Assembly: GCA_964561105.1 (NCBI GenBank) | Contig: CAZLOH010000005.1 | Span: 62,001 to 126,000, forward strand | DNA: 64,000 bases | Origin: JADLHS01 sp964561105 | GTDB taxonomy: Bacteria > Verrucomicrobiota > Verrucomicrobiia > Limisphaerales > JADLHS01 | Direction: 5' to 3' | Shown: piece by piece, positions 47,751 to 56,262 of the stretch | Numbering within the stretch: position 1 is the stretch's first letter | Layout: each line of letters starts with the position of its first letter | Notes under the pieces: generated by a model | Told to the model about the DNA's origin: nothing | What the model saw: only the letters and a program-made list of their open reading frames with translations | Databases searched by the model: none | Translations under genes and position numbers: made by a program

Positions 47751-49781
47751 ATGAATTCGTTCCTTAAACAAAGCCTGCTGACGCTCGCCCTGCTGCTCGC
47801 CGTTTGCGCGGCGCCCGCGCAGCCAACGGGATGGGCCTACACGGCCATCACCATTCCCATGCGGGACACCAATGTCCTGGCCGCCGACCTCTGGTACTTG
47901 CCGCCGGCACCCACCGCCAAGCCGGTCATCCTGATCCAGACGCCGTACAACCGGAAATTTTACCGGCTCGGCTCGGCGCCCGATTATTCGGGCGGCCCGA
48001 TGTTTCCCACCAGCACCAATTACAACTACGTCATCGTGGACTGGCGCGGATTCTACGGGTCAGCGGGCGCGGCCGCGCCCGGCTACAATCGCGGGCTGGA
48101 CGGCTACGACTCCGTGGAATGGATCGCCGCGCAGCCGTGGTCGAACGGCCGCATTGGCACCTGGGGCTCGTCCGCGCTCGGACTCATTCAGTATCAGACC
48201 GCGTTTCAACACCCGCCGCACCTGACCTGCTGCAACATCCAGGTGATGTTTTTTCAGACCCGCTACGACAGTTATTATTACGGCGGCGATTTCCGGCTGG
48301 AGCAGGCGCAAGCCATGGCCGAACTGGGCTTCATCAACACCAACAACCTGCTCGCGCACCCGGGCTACGACAATTACTGGCGCGCCGTCGAGGCGCTCAC
48401 CGACACGCCCCAGCAGATGGCCGTGCCCAATCTGCTCGTCGGCGGCTGGTTTGATCACACGCCCGACTCGGTGCTGCGCGCGTTTGCGGAATTGCAAACC
48501 AACTGCGCCCCGGCCGCGCGGGGCAAGCAATGGCTCATCTACGGCCCGTGGACGCACGGCGGCACCGGCGACGCGGACCAGGGCATTCTCACCTTTGACA
48601 ACACCACCAATTTGTTCGCGCTGGAACTCAGCTACTGGGACTACCAGTTGCGCGATCAAACCAACAATGCCTGGGCGGGCCAGCCGTTCGTCCAGTTTTA
48701 TCAGCCCGGCGATAACGTCTGGGTGGACCACCGCAGTTGGACCGGCACCGACTCCTGGGCCGGCGTTCCGCGCGTGGCGCAATCGCTCTACCTCCGCGTC
48801 GGCGGGCAACTGACCGCCGCGCCGCCCGGTGCGGGCGAAAGTCCGGACAGTTACGATTACGATCCCAACGATCCGACGCCGTCGTTTGGCGGCGCGCGGT
48901 TCACGCCCGACGAACCGACGACACCTGACGGCCCGCAGGATGAATCCACCAACATCGAGTCGCGCGCCGACGTGCTGGTTTTTTCCACCGATGTGCTGAC
49001 GAATGACCTCCGTCTGAATGCCACCAATTTGCTCGTGACGCTCTACGCCGCGTCCGACCGCACGGACACGGACTTCGCCGTGCGACTGACGGACGTTTAT
49101 CCCGATGGACGCTCCATCATTCTCGTGCAGGGCATCCGCCGCGCGCGCTTCCGCAATTCGTTGAGCGCCGAGGAACTCCTGACGCCCGGCGTTGTCTATC
49201 AAATCCCCGTGCAAATCCAGAACCTCGCGTGGACGTTCCGTGCCGGGCATCGTCTGCGACTGGTGGTTTCCTCGGCGGATTATCCGATGTATGACCGCAA
49301 CCTGAACGACGGCGGTCCGATGTACACCAACGGCACGCCGCTGGTGGCGCACAACACCATCTATCACGACGCCACGCATCCTTCGCGCCTGGATTTTCAA
49401 ACCCTGCCCGCCGACCTCGACGGCGATGGCATGACCGACACCTGGGAAGCGGATAATTTTGGCACCCTGCTGCGCAACGGCGGCGGGGATTTCGACGGTG
49501 ACCGGTTCTCCGACTTGAACGAATTCCTCGCGGGCACCAGTCCCACCAATGCCGCCTCGCTCTTGCGGATCGAAAGCGTCTTGCTCCTCTCACCATCCGA
49601 TCTCGCCCTCACCTGGCAAAGCGTCAGCAACCGGCACTACGATGTGCTTGCCGCCACCGGCGACCTCGCCTCCGCATTTTTGCCCGTGGCCACCAACCTG
49701 CCGCCCACGCCGCCTACAAACATCCTTCACGTCACGCCGCCGTCCGCCCCGACGTTCTATCGCGTGCGGGCCGCACCGTAA
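47751..49781 (+). CDS. Secreted CocE/NonD-type hydrolase
   Basis: 676 residues from the ATG at 47751, which begins a textbook signal peptide (MNSFLKQSLLTLALLLAVCA); the ATG at 47730 adds seven residues. PVILIQTPYNR and YNYVIVDWRGFYGS are the hydrolase core strands. GTWGSSALG (S141 nucleophile) is the CocE-type elbow, GGWFD supplies the acid and GPWTHGG the histidine. The C-terminal jelly-roll domain of X-prolyl peptidases and acylases follows. DLDGDGMTDTWE and DFDGDRFSDLNEF form a calcium-binding pair, then comes the FYRVRAAP end. The substrate may be a peptide, ester or amide; it cannot be chosen from sequence. Confidence 0.9.
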   Translation: MNSFLKQSLLTLALLLAVCAAPAQPTGWAYTAITIPMRDTNVLAADLWYLPPAPTAKPVILIQTPYNRKFYRLGSAPDYSGGPMFPTSTNYNYVIVDWRGFYGSAGAAAPGYNRGLDGYDSVEWIAAQPWSNGRIGTWGSSALGLIQYQTAFQHPPHLTCCNIQVMFFQTRYDSYYYGGDFRLEQAQAMAELGFINTNNLLAHPGYDNYWRAVEALTDTPQQMAVPNLLVGGWFDHTPDSVLRAFAELQTNCAPAARGKQWLIYGPWTHGGTGDADQGILTFDNTTNLFALELSYWDYQLRDQTNNAWAGQPFVQFYQPGDNVWVDHRSWTGTDSWAGVPRVAQSLYLRVGGQLTAAPPGAGESPDSYDYDPNDPTPSFGGARFTPDEPTTPDGPQDESTNIESRADVLVFSTDVLTNDLRLNATNLLVTLYAASDRTDTDFAVRLTDVYPDGRSIILVQGIRRARFRNSLSAEELLTPGVVYQIPVQIQNLAWTFRAGHRLRLVVSSADYPMYDRNLNDGGPMYTNGTPLVAHNTIYHDATHPSRLDFQTLPADLDGDGMTDTWEADNFGTLLRNGGGDFDGDRFSDLNEFLAGTSPTNAASLLRIESVLLLSPSDLALTWQSVSNRHYDVLAATGDLASAFLPVATNLPPTPPTNILHVTPPSAPTFYRVRAAP

Positions 49782-50007
49782 AAACCCAAAAAACGCAGTC
49801 AACCACGGGTGGGCATGGGAGGACACGGATGCTCGCTGCGGAGCGCGGCTATGGTCAAAGACCTAGCCGCAGCGCGTGGAATAGTCGTAAGTGCTCCGAT
49901 TAATGCTACGCACACAGTCGCACTCCGATTGATGTTTCTTCCCTCCTAATCCAACTCCGGCCATGCCGACGGCCGATGGCTCACAGCGAGAGTCCTGAAC
50001 CGGAAGT

Positions 50008-50676
50008 TCAACCGTCGGAGAAAGGATCGTCGTCTTCCGCATGACCCCATCGGGATGCCGTGGCCCATTCGCGCTCGTAACCGTTGCAAGTTAATTGATA
50101 GGCCGGACAGAGGACGCAGCCATCACCACGAATGACCTCCATGTTCGGCGTCGGCGGGTAGCGTTGCAAAAGTTCTTCCGCCATGAGCCGGATCTGCTGC
50201 TCGTCGGCGGTGAGACTGCGGGACGGAAGTTCGGCGATCCCGGCATCCTGCAGTAAGATTCCGCCTTCGATAAACAGAACCGAATTTTCCGCGTCAATAT
50301 GGTGCTGCATGGCTGTGATGTATTGCTCGGTCGCGGTCCGTAGTTGGATTTGATCCGCCGGAGCCAAAGGTTGTCTCGCGATCAATTGCTCGATCCGATC
50401 CAGCCCGCTTTTGAACTGACGATGATCATCGGTCAGCACGGCAATCGGGCCGTGATCGTCGGGGAGCTGGAGTTGATTGACCAGGGTCGCAAACAGCACT
50501 TCCTCCTCGCGGGCATGGTGGAATTGGTCGGCATAAACGCGAAAAAAGCGAACGAAGCAGCTCAAGTCCTGCGGGCCGGCTTGGGCGTTGACGAATTGAC
50601 CCACGGCGGTCCGAAATGAATCCAGCATCCGGTCAATCAGATCGTGCTCGGCGCGTAGTTCCTCCAGCAGTTGCAT
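50008..50676 (-). CDS. Hemerythrin-domain protein with cysteine-containing tail
   Basis: 222 residues. The di-iron ligand pattern of hemerythrins is present: H11, HHAREEE (H53/H54, E58), H85 and HHIDAEN (H125/H126, E130). The C-terminal 85 residues are extra and include DGCVLCPAYQLTCNGYE, three cysteines that could bind a metal or a redox partner. Possible roles are oxygen or nitric oxide sensing or iron storage. It is a single gene bordered by a long repeat island. Confidence 0.85.
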   Translation of the reverse strand: MQLLEELRAEHDLIDRMLDSFRTAVGQFVNAQAGPQDLSCFVRFFRVYADQFHHAREEEVLFATLVNQLQLPDDHGPIAVLTDDHRQFKSGLDRIEQLIARQPLAPADQIQLRTATEQYITAMQHHIDAENSVLFIEGGILLQDAGIAELPSRSLTADEQQIRLMAEELLQRYPPTPNMEVIRGDGCVLCPAYQLTCNGYEREWATASRWGHAEDDDPFSDG

Positions 50677-50739
50677 GGCGGAAGCTTGCCATGCGCTCGT
50701 GCCGGAATCAATTCCAGCGTCAGCGCGTGCGGCGTCAGC

Positions 50740-50856
50740 GCTCGCCGACAGCGAGCCGCAGTTTGGCGCTGCCCCGGAGCGCGACCTTCAGGTCGCCTCA
50801 ACCCGAATTCCGAAGTTGAACCGAAGGGCGTGAGCTGGGCGCGGCTTTCTGGCCGC
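50740..50856. repeat. Cluster of three short hairpins
   Basis: GCTCGC-cgaca-GCGAGC (50740-50756), GCGACC-ttca-GGTCGC (50781-50796) and GCGGC/GCCGC (50841-50856) follow one another. They flank the 5' end of the hemerythrin gene. Confidence 0.55.
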
Positions 50857-50952
50857 TTCAGCATCCGCCGTGGCTGCAGGTTGCAAATGTACCCAACCTG
50901 ACCAGCGCTGAAGCGCGTGAAGCGCCGGTGCGAAACCTCGCGACTTCGCGAC

Positions 50953-51028
50953 GTAGCCGCCGACGTGAGGAGGCGGATTGGTTCGAAACCTCGCGCTGGC
51001 TGTTCCGCCTCCTAACCTCAGCGGCTAC
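50953..51028. repeat. Palindromic element (GTAGCCGCCGACG family), copy A
   Basis: Arms of 25 bases at 50953-50977 and 51004-51028 with three mismatches and a 26-base loop. The left arm starts GTAGCCGCCGACG and ends GAGGCGGA. The same arm is found at 59279-59350 and 59709-59779. Confidence 0.85.
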
Positions 51029-51103
51029 TGTCTTACACACGCTCTAACCGTCGCGACCCGCGATGATTGGTTCAGGAGGCACTTTCAAAATCCGCTATAC
51101 AAC

Positions 51104-51144
51104 GCACCGCTGAACGCGGTGCGGGTTTTCGCAGCGCGAAAACC
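51104..51144. repeat. Two adjacent perfect hairpins
   Basis: GCACCGC-tgaac-GCGGTGC (51104-51122) is followed at once by GGTTTTCGC-agc-GCGAAAACC (51124-51144). No gene end is close enough for these to act as normal terminators. Confidence 0.6.
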
Positions 51145-51208
51145 ACTACCGCTTTGATCCAGCCGGCATCAGGGTCTGGCCAGTTCCAACGCAGCCTTTG
51201 TCAGAATG

Positions 51209-51246
51209 ATGGGGTCAGAATCATCACCACATCGTTCTGACCCCAT
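51209..51246. repeat. Perfect 12-base inverted repeat
   Basis: ATGGGGTCAGAA (51209-51220) and TTCTGACCCCAT (51235-51246) with a 14-base loop. A partial copy of the arm precedes it. The motif resembles the GGGTCAGA palindromes often seen near REP-type elements in this phylum. Confidence 0.65.
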
Positions 51247-51300
51247 GATTCGGCTGATGGAATTGTTCCGGCTCGCGAGGACGCTCGCCCCACCGATACG

Positions 51301-51471
51301 CAAATTCCGAAGCCAGAAATCCGAATACCGAAAGAAATCCGAAGGCCGAAGCCCGAAGGATCGTTCGAGTGCCGGAAGCTGTCCGCGCGTTTATATTGAC
51401 TCACGCACAGCGGTTCGGATTTCGGGATTCGGGCTTCTTTCGGTTTTCGGAGATTCGGATTTCGGATTCAA
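51301..51471. repeat. CCGAA-periodic repeat in inverted arms
   Basis: The plus strand carries CCGAA at 7-9 base spacing over 51301-51360 (TTCCGAAGCCAGAAATCCGA and onward). After a 50-base centre, 51411-51471 carries the reverse complement (TTCGG with the same spacing). The arms match imperfectly, including a shared CCGAAAGAA. It would fold into a long imperfect hairpin. Confidence 0.65.
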
Positions 51472-51614
51472 CCGGTGTTCGGTTTGTAGAAGGTCGGTCC
51501 GCGGCATGGAATGGTGAAACGTCCGCCCTGACCCTCCCCCCGAGGTGAGGGCGAGTACTCAATCGGCTGATGAAATTTACACCAGCCCACCGCTCACCGA
51601 GAGCGTCAGGAAAG

Positions 51615-52649
51615 CTATTTTGCAGGCTTTTCCAAATGACCGCCGAATTGGAAGCGCATCGCCGAAAGCAGCCGGTCCTGGTAGTCGGCTTCACCGCGTG
51701 AGGCGAAGCGTTCGTAGAGCGCTGTGGTCAGCACGGGCACGGGCACGGCTTCGTCAATCGCCGCCTTGATCGTCCACCGGCCTTCGCCGGAATCGGACAC
51801 CCGACCCGCGAACTTCGCCAGGTGCGGGTCTTCGGTCAACGAGTTCGCCGTCAGGTCGAGCAGCCACGAGGCAATCACACTGCCGCGCCGCCAGACCTCG
51901 GCAATGTCCGCCAGGTTCAGGTCGTATTGATAATGCTCGGGATTCCGCAAGGGCGTGGTCTCCGCGTCCACGGCGTCCGTTCGCTTGCCGATGTTCGCCT
52001 CGCGCAAGATGCCCAGACCCTCGGCATACGCGGCCATGATGCCGTACTCGATGCCGTTGTGAACCATTTTGACAAAATGCCCCGCGCCATTTGCGCCGCA
52101 ATGCAAATAGCCCTGCTCGGAAGTGCCGCCCAGCTTCTCGCGGCCCGGCGTGCGCGGAATGTCACCGCGACCGGGCGCGAGCGTGGCGAAGATGGGATCG
52201 AGGTGTTTCACCACGTCCGGCTCGCCACCGATCATCATGCAGTAACCGCGTTCCAATCCCCACACGCCGCCGCTGGTGCCCACATCCACATAGTGAATTC
52301 CCCTGGACGCGAGTTCCCGGGCGCGGCGGATGTCATCCACGTAATAGGAATTGCCGCCATCAATGAGGATGTCGCCTTGGTCCAGCAGCGGGAGAAGTCC
52401 GGCAATGGATTGATCCACGACCCCGGCCGGCACCATGAGCCAGATCGCGCGTGGCGGCGCGAGTTGCTTGACGAAGTCCGCGAGCGACGTCGCGCCGGTG
52501 GCCTGCTCCCGGGTGAGTTGCTGGACGGCCTCCGCCGAACGGTCATAGACCACGCAGCGATGTCCACCCTTCATCAATCGGCGCGCCATGTTGGCGCCCA
52601 TCCGACCCAGCCCGATCATCCCGAGTTCTTGCGTTGTTTTCTCTTTCAT
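51615..52649 (-). CDS. gnd: 6-phosphogluconate dehydrogenase, decarboxylating (short type)
   Basis: 344 residues, the short GndA/YqeC-type form rather than the 470-residue enzyme. GLGRMGANMARR (13-24) is the NAD(P) site; ILIDGGNSYY and GTSGGVWGLERGYCMMIGG are the substrate motifs; HFVKMVHNGIEYG has the catalytic lysine and asparagine. It oxidises 6-phosphogluconate to ribulose 5-phosphate. This type is often NAD-preferring, but the cofactor is not confirmed. Last gene of the ppgK-pgi-gnd operon, 44 bases after pgi. Confidence 0.95.
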   Translation of the reverse strand: MKEKTTQELGMIGLGRMGANMARRLMKGGHRCVVYDRSAEAVQQLTREQATGATSLADFVKQLAPPRAIWLMVPAGVVDQSIAGLLPLLDQGDILIDGGNSYYVDDIRRARELASRGIHYVDVGTSGGVWGLERGYCMMIGGEPDVVKHLDPIFATLAPGRGDIPRTPGREKLGGTSEQGYLHCGANGAGHFVKMVHNGIEYGIMAAYAEGLGILREANIGKRTDAVDAETTPLRNPEHYQYDLNLADIAEVWRRGSVIASWLLDLTANSLTEDPHLAKFAGRVSDSGEGRWTIKAAIDEAVPVPVLTTALYERFASRGEADYQDRLLSAMRFQFGGHLEKPAK

Positions 52650-52693
52650 AAATGGTTGTTGAACGGCGGCTCGCGCCCGCGCCGGTACGCGGT

Positions 52694-54334
52694 TTATTTC
52701 ATCCGCCGATAGCGCCGGATCAAATTATTCGTGGAGCTGTCGTGCTTGAGCCGGAGCGAACGCTTGCTTTCCAGTTCGGGAATGATGCGCTGGGCGAGCG
52801 CCTTGCCCAGCTCGACGCCCCATTGGTCAAACGAGTTCACGTTCCAGATTGCGCCTTGGGTGAAAACGATATGCTCATACAGCGCGACCAGTTTGCCGAG
52901 CGTTGCGGGTGTGAGTTTGTCGGCCAGAATCACGTTCGACGGACGATTGCCCTCGAACACCCGATGCGGCACGAGCGCGCCCGACGTGCCTTCGGCGCGG
53001 ACTTCGTCGGCGGTCTTGCCGAACGCCAGCGCCTCGGCCTGGGCAAAAACATTCGCCACCAGAAGATCGTGATGTCGGCCCAACTTCGAGAGCGCCTGGC
53101 CGAACGCGATGAAGTCGCACGGGATCAGGCGCGTGCCCTGATGAATGAGTTGATAGAACGAGTGCTGGCCGTTCGTGCCGGGTTCGCCCCAATAGACCGG
53201 CCCGGTCTGGTAATCCACCTTCCGACCGGCGAGCGTGACATGCTTGCCGTTGCTCTCCATCGTCAGTTGCTGGAGGTACGCGGGAAAGCGTTTCAAATAT
53301 TGTTCGTACGGCAGCACGGCCACCGTTTCCGCTCCGAGGAAATCCGTGTTCCAGATCGAGAGCAGGCCCATGAGCACGGGGAGATTTTGCGCGAAGGGCG
53401 CGGTGCGGAAGTGTTCATCCATCTGGTGAAAGCCGTCGAGCAGCGCGCGGAAATGTTTCGGCCCGATGGCCAGCATCGTCGAAAGCCCGATGGCCGAGTC
53501 CATCGAATACCGCCCGCCCACCCAGTCCCAGAAGCCGAACATGTTCGCGGTATCAATCCCGAACGCGGCAACCTTTCCGGCATTGGTCGAGACGGCGACG
53601 AAATGTCTGGCCACCGCCTTGGGATTTCCGCCCAGTCCTTTCAACAACCAATCCCGTGCGCTGCCGGCGTTGGTCATCGTCTCCAAGGTGGTGAACGTCT
53701 TCGAGGAAACAATGAACAGCGTTTCCGCCGGATCCAGATCGTGCGTCGCTTCGACGAAATCAATCCCGTCCACGTTGGACACGAAGCGGAAGTTCAGGCT
53801 GCGGTCGGAGTAGTGTTTGAGCGCCTCAAACGCCATCACCGGTCCGAGGTCCGAACCGCCGATGCCGATGTTCACGATGTTTTTGATGCGCCGACCTGTG
53901 TGACCTTTCCACGCCCCGCTGCGAATCCGTTTGGAAAACGCCTCCATCCGGTCGAGCACGGCATGAACCTCGGGCACGACATTTTTGCCATCCACCAGAA
54001 TCTTCGCCCCCTTGGGTGCCCGGAGCGCGACGTGCAACACGGCGCGGTTTTCCGTCAGGTTAATTTTGTCGCCCCGGAACATCGCCTTGATGCGGTCGCG
54101 TAGCCCGGATTCCGCCGCGAGCTTCAGCAACAACCGGAGGGTCTCGCCGGTGATGCGGTTTTTCGAATAATCCAGAAAGAGTCCCGCCGCTTCCAGCGTC
54201 ATGCGTTCGCCCCGCTTCGGATCTGCGGCGAACAATTTTTTCAGAGACAGACGGTTGAGCTTGCGCTGATGGGTCGCGAGGGATTTCCAGGCGGGGAGTC
54301 GGGTGAGCGGCTTGAGTGTTGATTTTGATTTCAT
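52694..54334 (-). CDS. pgi: Glucose-6-phosphate isomerase
   Basis: 546 residues, full length. NIGIGGSDLGPVMAFEAL, FRFVSNVDG, FIVSSKTFTTLETMTNA, WVGGRYSMDSAIGLS (signature 1-like) and NVNSFDQWGVELGK (signature 2) are all present. The enzyme interconverts glucose 6-phosphate and fructose 6-phosphate, linking the pentose phosphate and glycolytic routes. Its ATG overlaps the last four bases of the upstream kinase gene (ATGA), a sign of translational coupling. Confidence 0.97.
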   Translation of the reverse strand: MKSKSTLKPLTRLPAWKSLATHQRKLNRLSLKKLFAADPKRGERMTLEAAGLFLDYSKNRITGETLRLLLKLAAESGLRDRIKAMFRGDKINLTENRAVLHVALRAPKGAKILVDGKNVVPEVHAVLDRMEAFSKRIRSGAWKGHTGRRIKNIVNIGIGGSDLGPVMAFEALKHYSDRSLNFRFVSNVDGIDFVEATHDLDPAETLFIVSSKTFTTLETMTNAGSARDWLLKGLGGNPKAVARHFVAVSTNAGKVAAFGIDTANMFGFWDWVGGRYSMDSAIGLSTMLAIGPKHFRALLDGFHQMDEHFRTAPFAQNLPVLMGLLSIWNTDFLGAETVAVLPYEQYLKRFPAYLQQLTMESNGKHVTLAGRKVDYQTGPVYWGEPGTNGQHSFYQLIHQGTRLIPCDFIAFGQALSKLGRHHDLLVANVFAQAEALAFGKTADEVRAEGTSGALVPHRVFEGNRPSNVILADKLTPATLGKLVALYEHIVFTQGAIWNVNSFDQWGVELGKALAQRIIPELESKRSLRLKHDSSTNNLIRRYRRMK

Positions 54335-55161
54335 GTCGAAATGGTGTCAGGCGGGGAAATGGCTGGTGCGCTTGGTGTGTTCGAGGTTGCGGTACTCCGG
54401 CGATTGCGTTCCGGCTTGCGGCGCGCCGCGACCCGACGGGTCGGTGGCTGACGTTTGCGTCGCTTCCCGGTTGACCCCGATTCGGCGACGGGAGACTTGA
54501 GCGGTCCTGCCGGTGATTTCCAAAGTCGGAACGCGCCGAGGAACGCATTCGCGTTGTCACCGGCCCGGCAACCCTTGGGCAGTTGCTTCAACTTCTTGAC
54601 GTTGCCGCCGCCCAGCACCACGTCGTCCGGTTCGAGCGCCAGGACGAGCCGCCGCACCACGTCCGCCACGTGCTTCCGCCATTTTTTCTTGCCGTGCCGT
54701 TTTAATCCGCGCAGCCCCACGTAGTCCTCATACGTGGCCTTCTTGTAGGGCAGATGGCCCAACTCCATCGGCTCGACGAGACCATCGGCAATCATCGCGC
54801 TGCCGAGACCGGTGCCGAAGCCGAGGAAGAGCAGCTTGCCGCCGCGATAACTGCCAAGCGCCTGCATCGCGGCGTCGTTGATGATTTTGACCGGACACTT
54901 GAACGCGGCGGCAAAGTCGAATCCCACCCAGCCCGGCCCGAGGTTGTGCGGCTCGGCGACGGGGCGGTTGCGCAGCACCGGTCCGGGATAACCCATGGCC
55001 ACCACGTCGAATTTCCAACCTGCCGCCAGTTGCCGGACGCCCCTCACCATTTGTCGCGGCGTGAGTTTGGGACCGGAATCGAACTCCCGATGTTCCTTTT
55101 GGCCGGTCGCCAAAATTTTTACGTGCGTCCCGCCGATGTCTATTGCCAGCACATTCATCAT
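54331..55161 (-). CDS. ppgK: ROK-family glucokinase, polyphosphate-glucokinase-like
   Basis: 276 residues from the first of two adjacent ATGs (55161, 55158); the longer frame to 55200 is less likely. VLAIDIGGTHVKILATG is the phosphate-binding motif, GYPGPV, FLGFGTGLGSAMI and MELGHLPY match the polyphosphate-glucokinase branch of ROK kinases, and DVVLGGGN closes the core. It would phosphorylate glucose using polyphosphate or ATP; the donor is not settled by sequence. The last 50 residues are a basic Arg/Lys/Pro-rich tail not seen in ordinary ROK proteins. Its TGA overlaps the pgi start. The symbol is by similarity. Confidence 0.78.
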   Translation of the reverse strand: MMNVLAIDIGGTHVKILATGQKEHREFDSGPKLTPRQMVRGVRQLAAGWKFDVVAMGYPGPVLRNRPVAEPHNLGPGWVGFDFAAAFKCPVKIINDAAMQALGSYRGGKLLFLGFGTGLGSAMIADGLVEPMELGHLPYKKATYEDYVGLRGLKRHGKKKWRKHVADVVRRLVLALEPDDVVLGGGNVKKLKQLPKGCRAGDNANAFLGAFRLWKSPAGPLKSPVAESGSTGKRRKRQPPTRRVAARRKPERNRRSTATSNTPSAPAISPPDTIST

Positions 55162-55253
55162 TCCAATCGTAATCGCATAAAACTTTGTCGCCACCGACAT
55201 GTTAGCGCGCCCGCGCTTTGAACCAAGCGGTATCTGAACCGGCCTCGGTTGGC

Positions 55254-55850
55254 TCAGTCCGAAACATGCCGGGTATCGTTCCAGAGCCGGATCGTCGGGT
55301 CGGACAAATTGTGTTCGTAACCCACCACGCTCAAACTCGCTGTGCTCAAGGTGAAAAATTTTCCGGCGCTCGGGCTCAATCCCAGCCAGCGGGCGGTCAG
55401 CACTCGGAGAAAATGCCCGCTGGAAAACAGTAGGACGTTGCCCGCGACCGCGCGCAACCGATCCACCACGCGGTCAGCGCGAGCGCCAATTTGCGCCACC
55501 GTCTCGCCGCCAGGCACACCATAGCGAAAGAGTTCCCAGCCCGGTCGCGTCCGGCAGATTTCAGCGGTGGTGCGTCCCTCGTACTCACCGTAATTCCATT
55601 CCACCAGGTCGCGATCCACTTTCGCCGCGCCGCCGAAACCGGCCAGTTCGCAGGTGCGGGCCGCGCGTTGCAAGGGGCTGGTGAACACTTGGGCGAACTG
55701 CAACGCACGCAATCGTTCGCCGAGCGCGCGGGCGTTGCGCTCGCCGCTCTCGGTCAACGCCAGATCGGTCAGGCCGGTGTGCTGGCCGGTAAGGCTCCAC
55801 GACGTTTCGCCATGCCGCGCCAGATAAATTTCCGGAAGTTGTTCGCTCAT
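55254..55850 (-). CDS. Histidine phosphatase superfamily protein
   Basis: 198 residues from the ATG at 55850; the upstream frame adds an unlikely basic stretch. IYLARHGETSWS is the RHG catalytic motif and the second histidine lies in VLLFSSGHFLRVL. FTSPLQRAARTCEL and LVEWNYGEYEGRTT are typical. The family includes broad-specificity acid phosphatases, cofactor-dependent phosphoglycerate mutases and fructose-2,6-bisphosphatases; this short form is probably a phosphatase. It is 92 bases upstream of the kinase-pgi-gnd operon on the same strand. Confidence 0.88.
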   Translation of the reverse strand: MSEQLPEIYLARHGETSWSLTGQHTGLTDLALTESGERNARALGERLRALQFAQVFTSPLQRAARTCELAGFGGAAKVDRDLVEWNYGEYEGRTTAEICRTRPGWELFRYGVPGGETVAQIGARADRVVDRLRAVAGNVLLFSSGHFLRVLTARWLGLSPSAGKFFTLSTASLSVVGYEHNLSDPTIRLWNDTRHVSD

Positions 55851-56262
55851 GCTTCGATGATCCCCGGTCGAATGAAATGACCAGCGTGCCACTCGACGAC
55901 CCACGACAACTTGGACAATTCGCTCCGATCCCGCAAGTCAACCCCGCGTTGTTACGCCCGGACGGATGTTTCTATACACCGCCCCTGAAGCCCCGAAGGG
56001 GCGCGATATGAATAGCCGTGGGCGTCAGCCCACGGTATCCGTCCAGAAACCAATTCGACCCCGAAGGGGTCGCACCAATTCTTATTCACCCTGCCATGGG
56101 CTTTACCCATGGCTATTCAGGTTGGGCCGCTTCGCGGCCATTGCTCCGAAGCCATTTCCAGATGCGCGCCTTTGTCCCTGAAAGTTCTGATTAAGCTTGA
56201 GCCGGCGTTTGGGCTTCCCCTAAATCATTGGCGTTGGGTGAGCGTGGGCGGAATTCGCAAAT
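55851..56262. other. Gene-free divergent intergenic region
   Basis: About 410 bases between the histidine phosphatase and the ligase. Most of it is the palindromic repeat block at 55990-56139. Both flanking genes read outwards, so their promoters should lie here, but none stands out. Confidence 0.6.
55990..56139. repeat. Five-hairpin palindromic block
   Basis: In order: GCCCC-gaa-GGGGC (55990-56002), CCGTGGGC-gtca-GCCCACGG (56016-56035), GACCCC-gaa-GGGGTC (56057-56071), GCCATGGG-cttta-CCCATGGC (56093-56113) and GGCCGC-ttc-GCGGCC (56125-56139). All are perfect stems of five to eight pairs. The block sits just upstream of the ligase operon. Confidence 0.8.

Larger units (their letters stand above)
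50677..51614. other. Gene-free repeat island of about 940 bases
   Basis: No coding gene is convincing here. The stretch holds at least seven separate hairpins or inverted repeats, listed individually. The open frames across it translate repeat sequence only. Confidence 0.75.

Noticed and set aside
51104..51144. Intrinsic terminator
   Set aside because: Two good hairpins, but no T tract follows and no gene ends nearby on either strand.
51201..51404. 67-residue frame giving FGLRISFGIRISGFGI-like text
   Set aside because: This is translation of the CCGAA-periodic repeat, not a protein gene.
51301..51471. CRISPR array
   Set aside because: The short periodic units (7-9 bases) with inverted arms have no spacer-repeat structure, and no cas genes are nearby.
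52652..54103. 483-residue plus-strand open frame opposite pgi
   Set aside because: Antisense shadow; the minus strand shows both glucose-6-phosphate isomerase signatures.
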